DNA of 64,000 nucleotides from an uncultured Pseudomonadota bacterium (lineage in GTDB: Bacteria; Pseudomonadota; Gammaproteobacteria; Burkholderiales; JALYOK01). A model generated the notes under the pieces. It had not been told where the DNA came from. It ran no database searches and worked only from the letters and a program-made list of their open reading frames with translations. Shown here piece by piece: positions 16,220-25,217 of this stretch. The stretch lies in assembly GCA_902826775.1 (NCBI GenBank), contig CADEHE010000005.1:1-64000 (forward strand), given 5' to 3'. Position numbers and translations under genes: made by a program. Within the stretch, counting starts at the first letter, position 1. The number at the start of each line of letters is the position of its first letter.

Positions 16220-16660
16220 CTATTCGCGCGGCGCGCTGTCGGCGAGCGCCTCGCGGATTTCGAAATCATGCGTGATTTGCGCTGTCTTGGCGAGCATGAT
16301 CGAAGCAGAACAGTACTTTTCGGCCGAGAGCTTGATGGCGCGCTCGACTTGGCGCGGATTCAAGTTCTTGCCGGTGACGATGAAGTGAACGTGGATCTTG
16401 GTGAACACTTTCGGATCGGTATCGGCCCGTTCGGCAGTCAACTCGGCGACGCAATCGGTGATCTGCTCGCGCGATTTCTTCAGGATCAACACCACGTCGA
16501 AGCTGGTGCAAGCGCCGGCGCCGATCAGCACCGCTTCCATCGGGCGGATGCCGAGATTGCGCCCACCGGCCTCCGGCGCACCGTCCATTACAATGGCATG
16601 GCCACTGCCGGATTCGCCGACAAAAGCCATCCCGTCCACCCATTTAATTCGTGCTTGCAT
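16220..16660 (-). CDS. OsmC-family protein
   Basis: This 146-residue cytoplasmic protein of the OsmC/Ohr fold resembles E. coli YhfA. The two expected cysteines are present, Cys51 in GAGACTSFDV and Cys117 in AEKYCSASIML. The family reduces organic peroxides with this pair, but YhfA members have no proven substrate. It is transcribed away from rplM and upstream of trpD. Confidence 0.88.
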   Translation of the reverse strand: MQARIKWVDGMAFVGESGSGHAIVMDGAPEAGGRNLGIRPMEAVLIGAGACTSFDVVLILKKSREQITDCVAELTAERADTDPKVFTKIHVHFIVTGKNLNPRQVERAIKLSAEKYCSASIMLAKTAQITHDFEIREALADSAPRE

Positions 16661-16762
16661 GTCTTTGTTTTAAGGCAAGTTGGCCTGAAGCACTTTGCGT
16701 CAGGCGGTGCGCGCTGCGCTGCCGGACTGCGCGCCCGGCAGTAATCCGATCGGCGGCTCGGT

Positions 16763-16792
16763 TTGACGCTGTTAAGCGCAGCCCGATATAAT
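16763..16792 (+). promoter_or_regulatory. Sigma-70 promoter of rplM-rpsI
   Basis: TTGACG (16763-16768) and TATAAT (16787-16792) are 18 bases apart, a near-consensus promoter 48 bases upstream of the rplM start, as expected for a ribosomal-protein operon. Confidence 0.8.
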
Positions 16793-16839
16793 AGCCGTTT
16801 TCGCCAGCCGCCTCACCCCCGTTTTTACTGGATTTCCCG

Positions 16840-17268
16840 ATGAAAACCTTTTCCGCTAAGCCCGGCAGCGTCCGCAGCGATTGGTACGTGATCGACGGTA
16901 CCAATTTGGTGCTGGGGCGGCTCGCCTCGCGGGTCGCGTTTCGCCTGCGTGGCAAGCATAGACCCACCTTTACGCCGCACGTTGATACCGGCGATTTTAT
17001 CGTCGTAGTGAACGCCGAGAAAATCCGCGTCACCGGCGACAAAGCCAAACAAAAAATCTACTACCGGCACACCGGGTACGTGGGCGGCATCTTCGAAACC
17101 GCGTTTGAGAAGCTGCAGGCGCGTCACCCGGAGCGCGTGCTCAAGATGGCCGTTAAGGGCATGCTGCCCAAAGGCCCGCTTGGCTATGCGTTGCTGAAGA
17201 AACTCAAAATTTATGCTGGCCCGGCGCATCCGCACACGGCACAGCAACCGCAACCGTTACAGATCTAA
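16840..17268 (+). CDS. rplM: 50S ribosomal protein L13
   Basis: The protein has 142 residues, exactly the usual length. It opens [20 protein letters not shown] and has the L13 signature [21 protein letters not shown] near the C-terminus. It binds 23S rRNA early in 50S assembly. It is followed after 12 bases by rpsI, the universal L13-S9 pair, and is driven by the promoter at 16763. Confidence 0.99.
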   Translation: MKTFSAKPGSVRSDWYVIDGTNLVLGRLASRVAFRLRGKHRPTFTPHVDTGDFIVVVNAEKIRVTGDKAKQKIYYRHTGYVGGIFETAFEKLQARHPERVLKMAVKGMLPKGPLGYALLKKLKIYAGPAHPHTAQQPQPLQI

Positions 17269-17280
17269 GGACTGCGACGC

Positions 17281-17673
17281 ATGTTAGGCAAGTACAACTA
17301 CGGAACCGGCCGCCGCAAAAGTGCAGTGGCGCGGGTGTTCATCAAGCCCGGCACCGGCAAATTCGAAGTCAACGGCAAGCACGTCGACGAGTTCTTCACG
17401 CGCAAGACCGGCCAAATGGTCGTGCGCCAGCCGCTGGTGTTGACCGAGCGCGAGAAGGCGTTCGACATTCTAGTCAACGTCGACGGGGGCGGTGAATCCG
17501 GCCAAGCGGGCGCGGTCCGCCACGGCATTACGCGTGCGTTGATCGACTACGACGCCGCGCTCAAATCGGCGCTGAAGAAGGCGGGTTTTGTTACTCGCGA
17601 TGCGCGCGAGGTCGAGCGCAAGAAGGTCGGCCTGCACAAGGCACGCCGCGCCAAGCAGTTCTCCAAGCGGTAG
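17281..17673 (+). CDS. rpsI: 30S ribosomal protein S9
   Basis: The protein has 130 residues. It opens [20 protein letters not shown] and ends in the basic tail [17 protein letters not shown], whose last residues reach the ribosomal P-site. It is co-transcribed with rplM. A dispersed GGCGCGGGGG element with a terminator hairpin follows the stop. Confidence 0.99.
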   Translation: MLGKYNYGTGRRKSAVARVFIKPGTGKFEVNGKHVDEFFTRKTGQMVVRQPLVLTEREKAFDILVNVDGGGESGQAGAVRHGITRALIDYDAALKSALKKAGFVTRDAREVERKKVGLHKARRAKQFSKR

Positions 17674-17680
17674 CCAAAGT

Positions 17681-17754
17681 GGCGCGGGGGAACCCCTGCC
17701 CCAGCGCTCGTTCCTGGATGCGAAGTCGCCCTACCAGGGCGCGCTAGGCGCGCC
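17681..17754 (+). repeat. GGCGCGGGG intergenic element (copy 1, after rpsI)
   Basis: The element begins GGCGCGGGGGAACCCC, continues TGCCCCAGCGCTCGTTC and ends 57 bases later in the hairpin GGCGCGC-TAG-GCGCGCC. An element of the same layout follows rpsU (34232-34304), and its first half is present in tandem after the thiF/moeB-like gene (30233). Confidence 0.75.
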
Positions 17755-17761
17755 TCTTTTA
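17738..17761 (+). terminator. Terminator of rplM-rpsI
   Basis: GGCGCGC (17738-17744), loop TAG and GCGCGCC (17748-17754) are followed by TCTTTTA. It forms the end of the dispersed element after rpsI. Confidence 0.7.
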
Positions 17762-17868
17762 CTGGCCACCAACACCCAGAACATCGATTTGCTGCCCCTT
17801 GGACGATTGCCTACGCCAGCACTCGCCGGTAACATCGTTTGCGAAGGCTTGAAGAGCGGCTTAGCTAC

Positions 17869-18897
17869 ATGATCAAAGTTGGTATCGTAGGCGGCACTGG
17901 TTATACGGGCGTGGAGCTGCTGCGCCTGCTCGCGCGCCATCCCAAAGTGAGCCTACGCGCCATCACCTCCCGTGGCGAAGCGGGCACGCGCGTTGCGGAC
18001 ATGTTTCCCAACCTGCGCGGACATGTGGATCTAAATTTCACCGATCCGAAAGATGCCGCGTTGACCGATTGCGATGTCGTATTTTTCGCCACACCTAACG
18101 GCATCGCCATGCAGCAGACGCGTGCGCTGTTGGCCGCGGGCGTCAAGGTCATCGACTTGGCGGCGGACTTTCGCATCAAAGACATCGCCACCTGGGAAAA
18201 GTGGTACGGCATGACGCACGCCTGCCCGGAATTGGTCGCCGAGGCGGTCTACGGCTTGCCGGAAATCAACCGGGCGCAGATCCGCGAGGCGCGCCTGGTA
18301 GCCAATCCCGGTTGCTACCCGACCGCTGTGCAACTTGGCTTTTTGCCGCTGTTGGAAGTTGGCGCGGTGAATCCCGGCTATCTCATTGCCGACGCGAAAT
18401 CGGGCGTCTCGGGCGCGGGGCGCAAAGCTGAAACGCATATATTGTTCTCGGAAGCTGCGGACAATTTCAAAGCTTACGGTGTCTCCGGCCACCGCCACTG
18501 GCCGGAGATTAAGCAAGGCTTAGAGCGCGTCGCAGGCCGCGAAGTAGGGCTGACTTTTACTCCGCACTTGACCCCAATGATCAGGGGTATACACGCAACT
18601 CTCTATATGGGCCTGACTAAAGAGGTTGATCTGCAGGCAGTATATGAAAAGCGCTATGCCGGTGAGCGGTTCGTGGATGTGCTGCCCGCAGGTGCGCATC
18701 CGGACACGCGCAGCGTGCGCGGCTCCAATGTTTGCCGCATCGCGCTGCACCGCCCGCGTAACGGTAATGTGGTCGTCGTTTTGTCGGTCATCGACAACTT
18801 GGTCAAAGGCGCCGCCGGGCAGGCGGTGCAGAATATGAACATCATGTTCGGTGTCGACGAAGCGGCCGGCATCGACAACCTGGGGCTGCTGCCATGA
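17869..18897 (+). CDS. argC: N-acetyl-gamma-glutamyl-phosphate reductase
   Basis: This 342-residue enzyme is the third of arginine synthesis and reduces acetylglutamyl phosphate with NADPH. The N-terminal Rossmann motif is [19 protein letters not shown], and the catalytic Cys149 lies in [10 protein letters not shown]. The ATG at 17869 puts this motif at the N-terminus; a longer frame from 17839 adds ten unlikely residues. It overlaps the next gene by an ATGA. Confidence 0.97.
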   Translation: MIKVGIVGGTGYTGVELLRLLARHPKVSLRAITSRGEAGTRVADMFPNLRGHVDLNFTDPKDAALTDCDVVFFATPNGIAMQQTRALLAAGVKVIDLAADFRIKDIATWEKWYGMTHACPELVAEAVYGLPEINRAQIREARLVANPGCYPTAVQLGFLPLLEVGAVNPGYLIADAKSGVSGAGRKAETHILFSEAADNFKAYGVSGHRHWPEIKQGLERVAGREVGLTFTPHLTPMIRGIHATLYMGLTKEVDLQAVYEKRYAGERFVDVLPAGAHPDTRSVRGSNVCRIALHRPRNGNVVVVLSVIDNLVKGAAGQAVQNMNIMFGVDEAAGIDNLGLLP

Positions 18898-19673
18898 GAC
18901 AGATTTTGCGCCGGGTTCGCCGCCGCTTTGCGTTGTTGCATGCACCCGACGTCGCGGTGCGCGTGGCACTGCCGTGGTATCTGCGCTGGTCGGGCCTAGC
19001 GGCGTTCGGTGCGGCCATCGCAGTGCTTGCCTGGTCGCTCGGGCGGCACTCGAGCGCCCCGATGGCGCAGGCCAGCGTACCGCTGGAGGTGCCCGTTGCC
19101 GAGCAGCCTGTGGTGCCAGAGACCACATCGAGCACGGGCGATGGGCGCGTCGGCGACCTCGAGGCGCAAGCGAAGGACTTGAAGGCGCAGCTCGCGGCCG
19201 CGCAGCGCCAAGCCACCATGGACAAAGCAGCGCAGAAGGAGCTGACTAAGTCTCTCGGCAAGGCGCAGGACGAGATCGCGCGGCTGCGCGAAGATCTAGG
19301 TTTGTATCAATCGAGTGTGCAGGCGAGCACAAATACCAACGGTGTAAGTGTGCAGAATTTCAAGGTGGAGCGCGACAGCGGCAACCGCTACCGCTACCGT
19401 CTGCTGTTGACGCATAAGTCGCAGCGCGCGCAGGATTTCAAGGGTCAGGGCTTGATGAATGTCAGCTACGAACGCGGCGGCAAGCTCAGCACTATCATGC
19501 TGAAGCAAGGCGTGGCCGGCACTTCAGTGGTCGAACTGCGCTTCAAGTATTATCAGCAAATCGAAGGCTCGTTTCAGGTCGAGGACGGAGCGGTAATTAA
19601 GAAGGTCGAGTTCGTCGTCTTTGAAGAGGGCAAGAACGTGCCGATGCTCACCAGTGCCGCCGCGATCAGTTAA
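18894..19673 (+). CDS. Membrane-anchored coiled-coil protein next to bactofilin
   Basis: This 259-residue protein has a basic cytoplasmic start ([15 protein letters not shown]), one membrane helix at about 37-55, a likely coiled coil at about 83-140 rich in Ala, Lys, Glu and Gln, and a C-terminal beta-rich domain ([18 protein letters not shown], then [18 protein letters not shown]). Betaproteobacterial proteins of this build (probably DUF6776) have no known role. Translational overlap with argC and a 44-base gap to bactofilin suggest work with the bactofilin scaffold at the envelope. Confidence 0.82.
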   Translation: MRQILRRVRRRFALLHAPDVAVRVALPWYLRWSGLAAFGAAIAVLAWSLGRHSSAPMAQASVPLEVPVAEQPVVPETTSSTGDGRVGDLEAQAKDLKAQLAAAQRQATMDKAAQKELTKSLGKAQDEIARLREDLGLYQSSVQASTNTNGVSVQNFKVERDSGNRYRYRLLLTHKSQRAQDFKGQGLMNVSYERGGKLSTIMLKQGVAGTSVVELRFKYYQQIEGSFQVEDGAVIKKVEFVVFEEGKNVPMLTSAAAIS

Positions 19674-19717
19674 GTTGCCGCCGTTTTTTAGTGACGTTGC
19701 CAAATAGAGAGGTTGAA

Positions 19718-20122
19718 ATGTTTACGAAACGCAAGCATGCCGCGACGATTGATAGCCTGATCGGCGCCGGTTCGCGCATCGAAGGTAACGTGTCGTTCAC
19801 CGGCGGTTTGCGCGTTGACGGCGAAGTGCGCGGCAACATCCGGGCTGTCGGCGACAAACCCGGCACGCTGGTGGTGAGCGAGCGCGCCCGGATCGAAGGG
19901 GAGATCCACGTCGATTACATCGTTATCAACGGCGAAGTCGTCGGGCCGGTGCATGCCAAGGAATCCGCCGAGTTGATGCAAAAGGCGCGCGTGGCCGGCG
20001 ATGTGTTCTATCGCGCCATCGAAGTGCATGTGGGGGCGGTGGTTACCGGCAGGCTGGTGCACACTGACCTCACGCGCCAGGACAAGGTGGTGGAACTAAA
20101 GAGCCTCGCCCCGGCCAAATGA
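19718..20122 (+). CDS. Bactofilin (polymer-forming cytoskeletal protein)
   Basis: The protein has 134 residues. It starts MFTKRKHAATIDSLIGAGSR and then shows the right-handed beta-helix pattern of repeating hydrophobic strands (IEGNVSFTGGLRVDGEVRGNI and similar). Bactofilins polymerise without nucleotide and position cell-wall enzymes, stalks or polarity factors. The short basic N-terminus may bind membrane. The ATG at 19718 follows AGAGAGG; a frame nine codons longer is less likely. It lies directly after a membrane-anchored coiled-coil gene. Confidence 0.93.
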   Translation: MFTKRKHAATIDSLIGAGSRIEGNVSFTGGLRVDGEVRGNIRAVGDKPGTLVVSERARIEGEIHVDYIVINGEVVGPVHAKESAELMQKARVAGDVFYRAIEVHVGAVVTGRLVHTDLTRQDKVVELKSLAPAK

Positions 20123-20259
20123 CTTGGTTGCGACTCGCTGCAGTAGCGGCCGCTAGTGGTTCGAGCACCTCGCCGCAGCGCCGGTTCAGCCGATAGGCGC
20201 TTGCAGCGGTCGTGAGGTGCTAAAATGGACTTATTCCAATTATGTTACTGGAGTGACTT

Positions 20260-20610
20260 GTGAACGCAGTCAGTGAAATGCCAGTCCCGTTGGTGTTTAC
20301 CGACAACGCGGCCAACAAGGTCAAGCAATTGATCGAAGAGGAGGGCAATGCCGAACTTAAGCTGCGCGTGTTCGTCAGCGGCGGCGGCTGCTCCGGTTTT
20401 CAATACGGCTTCACGTTTGAGGATGCCGTGGCCGAAGACGATACGGTCATGCAAAAGAACGGCGTCAGCCTGCTGATCGACCCTATGAGCTATCAGTACC
20501 TAGTCGGCGCCGAGATCGATTATCAGGAAAATCTTGAAGGTGCGCAGTTCGTGATCAAGAACCCGAACGCGACCTCTACCTGCGGCTGCGGTTCGTCGTT
20601 TTCCGCGTAA
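20260..20610 (+). CDS. erpA: Iron-sulfur cluster insertion protein ErpA
   Basis: This 116-residue A-type carrier passes Fe-S clusters to target enzymes. The three ligand cysteines are in [11 protein letters not shown] and the terminal CGCGSSF. A GTG start at 20260 with GGAG eight bases before it is the best choice; the internal ATG six codons on lacks a ribosome site. It is preceded by a 137-base gap with TAAAAT near 20220 as a possible -10. Confidence 0.96.
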   Translation: MNAVSEMPVPLVFTDNAANKVKQLIEEEGNAELKLRVFVSGGGCSGFQYGFTFEDAVAEDDTVMQKNGVSLLIDPMSYQYLVGAEIDYQENLEGAQFVIKNPNATSTCGCGSSFSA

Positions 20611-20683
20611 GGCGCAATCCCCTCATTGCGCCCTGATTCGCTTACCGCGTCTGCCCCCCATACGGCGCAATAGGGATTGCGCC
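20611..20683. repeat. Pair of GGCGCAAT palindromes (copy 2)
   Basis: GGCGCAATCC...CATTGCGCC at 20611-20632 and GGCGCAATAGGGATTGCGCC at 20664-20683 lie between the erpA stop and the convergent cca stop. They have the same design as the pair at 9695-9753. Placed between convergent genes, they could act as a bidirectional terminator. Confidence 0.75.
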
Positions 20684-20691
20684 CGACACCG

Positions 20692-21924
20692 CTAGCTCTC
20701 GCGTAATTTGCGCAGCGCCGCCAGCCGGGCCGCGTGAATCGCCTCCGGTATGCGCACCGGTGTGGCCGCCAGCGGCCGCGCGATAGCGCCTTCATCGATC
20801 GCTTTCACCGCCGCGAGCGCGCGCAACAGATGTTCGCGCGGCGCATAGGCGCGCTCGCGGCTGACCTGATCGGCGCCGGGCAAACCGCGGCCACGGGCAT
20901 CGCTTTCGCACGCTTGCAGTAACTGTTCGAAGCGTTGTGGCCGGCGCAAGGCGTCGCTCGACTCCAGCAGTTTGAGTATCGTCTTTTCCGTCAATTCCAA
21001 CGCGCGGTGAATGTCGCCGTGAAAGCGCGCGGCGAGCACGGCGAGATCGCGGCAGTCGCTCGGCGCGCGGATGCGCTCGCACAATTGTTCAACGCGCGCC
21101 ACGCTGCGCTGCTCATGGCCGATGTGGCGCGGCCATTGCTCCGGCGGGGTCGTGGCTTTACCGAGATCATGGGTCAAAGCGGCGAAGCGCACCGGCAATT
21201 CGTAGCCCTGCGCTGCGGCGTAGTCGATTACCATCATCACGTGCACGCCGGTGTCGATTTCCGGATGCTGCTGCGATGGCTGCGGCACGCCAAAAAGTTG
21301 GTCGACCTCCGGGAAAATTTTGGCGAGTGCGCCGCACGAGCGCAGCACGGCAAACATGCGCGAAGGTGTTTTCTCCATTAAGCCGCGTGCCAATTCTTGC
21401 CATACTCTCTCTGGTACAAGATGGTCAATCTCATCCGATTTGGATAACAGAGACATCATCTCGAGAGTATCTGGCGCGAGCACAAAACCAAAGCGTGCCG
21501 CGAAGCGCGCCACGCGCAGCACGCGCAGCGGGTCTTCCATAAACGCTTCGCTGACGTGGCGCAGCACGCCCGCGCGCAGATCGGCGATGCCGTTGAACGG
21601 ATCGACCAGATTGCCTTGCTCGTCCTTGGCAATCGCGTTGATGGTGAGATCGCGGCGGCGCAGATCTTCTTCCAGCGTCACTTCCGGCGCGGCGTAGACT
21701 TGAAAGCCTTTGTAGCCGCGTCCGCTTTTGCGCTCGGTGCGCGCCAGCGCATATTCTTCGTGCGTTTCGGGATGGAGAAAGACGGGGAAATCCTTGCCTA
21801 CCGGACGAAAACCTAGACGCACCATTTCTTCCGGCGTCGAGCCCACCACGACGAAGTCGCGATCTTTGACCGGCAGGCCGAGCAATTCATCGCGCACCGA
21901 GCCGCCGACGAGATATGTTTTCAT
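20692..21924 (-). CDS. cca: CCA-adding tRNA nucleotidyltransferase with HD domain
   Basis: This 410-residue multifunctional Cca adds the 3' CCA to tRNAs. The class II head motif is [12 protein letters not shown], with metal-binding Asp21 and Asp23 (DRDF), followed by [10 protein letters not shown] and the tRNA-binding neck. The C-terminal half carries an HD phosphohydrolase domain ([14 protein letters not shown]), as in E. coli Cca. The length is normal. It is convergent with erpA and 33 bases past the next gene upstream. Confidence 0.97.
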   Translation of the reverse strand: MKTYLVGGSVRDELLGLPVKDRDFVVVGSTPEEMVRLGFRPVGKDFPVFLHPETHEEYALARTERKSGRGYKGFQVYAAPEVTLEEDLRRRDLTINAIAKDEQGNLVDPFNGIADLRAGVLRHVSEAFMEDPLRVLRVARFAARFGFVLAPDTLEMMSLLSKSDEIDHLVPERVWQELARGLMEKTPSRMFAVLRSCGALAKIFPEVDQLFGVPQPSQQHPEIDTGVHVMMVIDYAAAQGYELPVRFAALTHDLGKATTPPEQWPRHIGHEQRSVARVEQLCERIRAPSDCRDLAVLAARFHGDIHRALELTEKTILKLLESSDALRRPQRFEQLLQACESDARGRGLPGADQVSRERAYAPREHLLRALAAVKAIDEGAIARPLAATPVRIPEAIHAARLAALRKLRES

Positions 21925-21957
21925 CTTGCGAGCGCCAACTCTGGCCGAGCTAGGCTG

Positions 21958-22656
21958 TTACGGCTGCGCACGATAGGGCTCGTCCTCTTCGATGATTTCT
22001 TGCTCGAGTTTGGCAGCGTTGATCCATTCCTGCATGGCCGGCAAGGACGTGATGGCGAGCACGTAACGGCGCGCCGCGTCCGGCAAGTCCACACCATAAG
22101 TGAGCAGGCGCGAGCATACCGGCGCATACATCGCGTCGGCGCAGGTGAAATGACCGAAGAGAAAATCTCCAGCGGGCGGCTGGCCCGGCGCCGTTTCCGC
22201 GTACACGGCGTAGCTCGCTCGGCAATCGCTCCAGATTGCGCAAATGCGCTCGATGTCCGCTCGCACATCGGGACGCATGCCGCGCCCCGGCAAGTGCGCG
22301 CGGATATTCATCGGCATGTGCGTGCGCAGCGCGCCGAATCCGCTGTGCATCTCGGCACAGGCCGAGCGGGCGCGCGCGCGTGTCCGCCAGTCAGCGGGCC
22401 AAAGCCGCTGCTCGGGAAACAGTTCCGCGATGTGCTCACAAATCGCGAGCGAATCCCAGATGACAAATCCGCCGTCGATCAGTGCGGGGACTTTCCCCGC
22501 TGGCGAGTAACGCAGAATCGCTTCCTTGTATCCGGCCTGGAACAATGGCACACGCACCTCGTCGAATTCGATGCCGGCTTGACGCAGCAGTAACCAGGGC
22601 CGCAACGACCAGGAAGAATAGTTCTTGTTGCCGATAACCAGCGTGAATCGCGCCAT
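21958..22656 (-). CDS. Glutathione S-transferase family protein
   Basis: This 232-residue cytosolic protein has an N-terminal thioredoxin-like domain opening FTLVIGNKNYSSWSLRPWLL, with the SSWS catalytic region and SPAGKVPALIDGG (cis-Pro). A helical GST C-domain (about 90-220) follows. The family is often annotated YfcF/maleylacetoacetate isomerase-like; the substrate is unknown. It is transcribed towards cca, 33 bases apart. Confidence 0.88.
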   Translation of the reverse strand: MARFTLVIGNKNYSSWSLRPWLLLRQAGIEFDEVRVPLFQAGYKEAILRYSPAGKVPALIDGGFVIWDSLAICEHIAELFPEQRLWPADWRTRARARSACAEMHSGFGALRTHMPMNIRAHLPGRGMRPDVRADIERICAIWSDCRASYAVYAETAPGQPPAGDFLFGHFTCADAMYAPVCSRLLTYGVDLPDAARRYVLAITSLPAMQEWINAAKLEQEIIEEDEPYRAQP

Positions 22657-22738
22657 GGGAATCTCCGTGCTTGATCGTCCGCAGTTTCCTACAGCAGCGC
22701 CGAGCGGGCAATCGCGATGTTGTTTGCATCTACGTGCC

Positions 22739-22760
22739 GTAGGAGCAAGATCGTTCCTAC
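22739..22760. repeat. REP-like palindrome (degenerate copy)
   Basis: GTAGGAGCAAGATCGTTCCT ending in AC has self-complementary ends GTAGGA/TCCTAC and shares the GTAGGAGC...TCCTAC frame of the REP-like pairs at 10811 and 26501. It lies between gpsA and the GST gene. Confidence 0.5.
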
Positions 22761-22770
22761 AGGCGCGTTA

Positions 22771-23763
22771 CTAACCCAACTGCTCGGGCTTCACCTCGCG
22801 CCTCATCAACTCCTGCAGCGCGCGCTGCGGCGCCAGCCCCTCGTAGAGCACGGCGTGCACGGCGCGCGAGATCGGCATGTCGACTTCGTGCCGGCGTGCG
22901 AGCTTCACCACTTCGCGCGCGGTGGCCACGCCCTCGGCGACATGGCCGAGGCGGCGCAGAATCTCCGGCAGCTGCTCGCCTTGGCCCAGCTCGAATCCGA
23001 CGCGCCGGTTGCGTGAGAGCTCGCCGGTGCAAGTGAGGATGAGATCGCCCAACCCGGTCAGGCCCATCAACGTTTCGCTTTGCCCGCCAAGCTTGGTAGC
23101 CAAGCGCGACATCTCCGCCAAACCGCGCGTGATCAGCGCGGCACGCGCATTGTGACCTAGGCCCATGCCGTCGGAAATACCTGCAGCGATGGCCATCACG
23201 TTTTTGAGTGCGCCGCCGAGTTCAACGCCGATGACGTCGGTGCTGGAGTAGACGCGCAAACGCGGGCTGCTAAGTGCGGCAGCCATGTTGTGCGCGAATT
23301 GAGCCTGCTCGGCAGCAATAGTCAGTGCCGCCGGCTTGCCGGCCGCGACTTCTTGCGCGAAGCTGGGGCCGGATAGCACGCCGCGCTGCTTAAAGTGCGG
23401 GGCCGCCTCGGCCGCAACGGCGTGCGGCAACTGCGCGCTGTCTGCCTCAAAACCTTTGCAAGCCCATATCAGCGCGGCATCGCCTCCAAGCTGATCGAGT
23501 TGAACACAGACAGTGCGCAAGCCGCTTGTAGGCGTGACGATGAGCATGAGTGCGACGTCCGTCACGGCTCGAGCAAGGTCTGCCTCAACCATGACTTGCT
23601 CGGGCAAAGCGTATCCTGGCAGGTAGCGCTGGTTGCGCCGCTCGCGCGCAATGCTCTGCAGCAGAGCGGCGTCCCGCGCCCACAGCGTTACGCGGTGCCT
23701 ATGCCCCAAGCTGATCGCCAGCGCTGTCCCCCACGCACCGGCGCCGAGCACAGCGATTTTCAT
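22771..23763 (-). CDS. gpsA: Glycerol-3-phosphate dehydrogenase (NAD(P)+)
   Basis: This 330-residue enzyme makes sn-glycerol 3-phosphate for phospholipids. The nucleotide-binding motif GAGAWGTALA is at the N-terminus, with WACKGFE and the C-terminal motif GLTGLGDLILTCTGELSRNR. The ATG at 23763 follows relatives. Unusually, the first nine codons and the DNA upstream are repeated twice more at 82-bp intervals, giving two short decoy frames before the real start. Confidence 0.97.
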   Translation of the reverse strand: MKIAVLGAGAWGTALAISLGHRHRVTLWARDAALLQSIARERRNQRYLPGYALPEQVMVEADLARAVTDVALMLIVTPTSGLRTVCVQLDQLGGDAALIWACKGFEADSAQLPHAVAAEAAPHFKQRGVLSGPSFAQEVAAGKPAALTIAAEQAQFAHNMAAALSSPRLRVYSSTDVIGVELGGALKNVMAIAAGISDGMGLGHNARAALITRGLAEMSRLATKLGGQSETLMGLTGLGDLILTCTGELSRNRRVGFELGQGEQLPEILRRLGHVAEGVATAREVVKLARRHEVDMPISRAVHAVLYEGLAPQRALQELMRREVKPEQLG

Positions 23764-23966
23764 GTTAGGTCGATGCCGTTCAGCATAAGAGTAAGCGGCG
23801 ACGGTGCATTAGTGATGTGCCGGCGCCGAGCACAGCGATTTTCATGTTAGGTCGATGCCGTTCAGCATAAGAGTAAGCGGCGACGGTGCATTGGTGAGGT
23901 GCCGGCGCCGAGCACAGCGATCTTCATGTTTGGTCGATGCCGTTCAGCGCAAAGGGCAGCAGCGAC
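23738..23966. repeat. 82-bp tandem repeat covering the gpsA start
   Basis: Units begin at 23738, 23820 and 23902 with CCGGCGCCGAGCACAGCGAT. Units 1 and 2 differ at only a few bases; unit 3 diverges after about 48 bases. Each contains the gpsA start and codons 1-9. On the minus strand the two extra copies give frames of 21 codons (23780-23845 and 23862-23927) that read MKIAVLGAG, run out of frame with gpsA and stop. The 227-base gap between gpsA and the SH3 gene is mostly this repeat. Confidence 0.92.
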
Positions 23967-23990
23967 GCAGCGATCTCGTCGCTGCGAGGC

Positions 23991-24452
23991 CTACAGTCCC
24001 CAGAGCTGCTCGGCGCGGACAAATCCGGTCGAGCCATCACGGTGGCGAACTTTGACCCAAGGGCCAACACCGCTATCGAGCAGTTCGAGCGCGACTTGTT
24101 GTTCGGCGCGGAATACGATGGGCGCATTTGCGTCGGGTGCGCTGCGTGCCTCGGCGAGATGGATGACCACGAGAACGGTACGGCGCGGGCTCAGGGCCTT
24201 GCTCTCGATCCACAGCACTTGCCCCGCAGCGTCGCGCACCTTCGTCCAGCTGGAAGTCTGACTAACCACCTCGACCGGATAGTGCTCGGTGAGGATGGCT
24301 ACGCGAGCGGCGGTCAACGCCGGCCCATCATAGAGCAGCGCCGCGGGGACGTTGACCGAGCGAAACTCCGCCGCGCCGGCGCACAACGCCGTGGCGCAAA
24401 CCAAAGCCGCGGCCATGCGGGCGCGGCGAGCCAGCCGCGTGGCGGCGCCCAT
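23991..24452 (-). CDS. Exported SH3-domain protein
   Basis: This 153-residue protein has a signal peptide (MGAATRLARRARMAAALVCA, ending AGA). Two bacterial SH3 modules follow, each with the pattern ...LYDGPALTA... and ...W.KVRD..G..LWIE, then APIVFRAEQQVALELL and WVKVRHRDGSTGFVRAEQLW. Such proteins bind peptidoglycan or help envelope enzymes; no enzyme domain is present. The start overlaps the secB stop (TGATG), so it is translationally coupled to secB. Confidence 0.85.
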   Translation of the reverse strand: MGAATRLARRARMAAALVCATALCAGAAEFRSVNVPAALLYDGPALTAARVAILTEHYPVEVVSQTSSWTKVRDAAGQVLWIESKALSPRRTVLVVIHLAEARSAPDANAPIVFRAEQQVALELLDSGVGPWVKVRHRDGSTGFVRAEQLWGL

Positions 24453-24916
24453 CAATGCGTGGTGATGATCGGCGAGGCGCTGCTCTCCTGCTGCTTCTTT
24501 GCTTGGTAGAGCGCCTCGAAGTTGACCGGATTGAGCAGCACGGAAGGGAACCCGGCGCGCGAGACCAGATCGGATATGGTTTCGCGGATGTACGGAAAAA
24601 TGATGTTCGGGCAGCCAATAGCCAGCACCGGTTCGAGGTCTGCGGGCGGCACGTTGCGAATCTGAAAAATGCCCCCCTGGCCGGCTTCGATCAAGAACAT
24701 GGTCTTCTCACCAACCTTTGCCGTCACCGTGACAGTTAGCAAGCATTGGTAATAACCATCTTGAATCTGCTTCGATTCATTGTGCAGCTGGATTTCGATC
24801 TGCGGTTGTTCGCGCTGCAGATAGATCTCTGGCGCGTTGGGCACCTCGACGGAGGCGTCCTTGAGGTAGATTTTTTCAATGGTGAAAACAGGTTGGGTAT
24901 TCGGAGCTTCAGCCAT
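24452..24916 (-). CDS. secB: Protein-export chaperone SecB
   Basis: This 154-residue homotetrameric chaperone keeps exported proteins unfolded and delivers them to SecA. Family segments are PVFTIEKIYLKDASVEVPNA, LTVTVTAKVGEKTMFLIEAGQ and the SecA-binding NIIFPYIRETISDLVSRAGF. The last is followed by PSVLLNPVNFEALY. It lies in the conserved order grxC-secB-gpsA. Confidence 0.98.
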   Translation of the reverse strand: MAEAPNTQPVFTIEKIYLKDASVEVPNAPEIYLQREQPQIEIQLHNESKQIQDGYYQCLLTVTVTAKVGEKTMFLIEAGQGGIFQIRNVPPADLEPVLAIGCPNIIFPYIRETISDLVSRAGFPSVLLNPVNFEALYQAKKQQESSASPIITTH

Positions 24917-24943
24917 GCGGATTCCTAGGTTTAATAGACGAAG

Positions 24944-25201
24944 TTAAGCGGCGAGTAGCGGATCGAGCTTGCCTGCGGCGTCCAGCGCCGACAGATCGTC
25001 AAAGCCGCCGACATGAGTCTCGCCGATGTAGATTTGCGGCACCGTGCGCCGGCCGGTTTTCTCGATCATCGCTTCACGCAGTCCGGGCTCGAGATCGACG
25101 CGAATCTTGTCGATTTCGTTCACGCCCTTGGCGCGCAGTAACCGCTCGGCGGCGACGCAATAAGGACACACTGCGGTAGCGTACATGGTGATTTTCGGCA
25201 T
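24944..25201 (-). CDS. grxC: Glutaredoxin 3
   Basis: This 85-residue dithiol glutaredoxin has CPYC at 12-15, TVPQIYIGETHVGGFDDL with the cis-Pro and the GG-D glutathione-binding residues. It reduces disulfides with glutathione in the cytoplasm. It lies 27 bases upstream of secB and 16 after the rhodanese gene on the same strand. Confidence 0.97.
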   Translation of the reverse strand: MPKITMYATAVCPYCVAAERLLRAKGVNEIDKIRVDLEPGLREAMIEKTGRRTVPQIYIGETHVGGFDDLSALDAAGKLDPLLAA

Positions 25202-25217
25202 AACGGGGCGACTTTGT

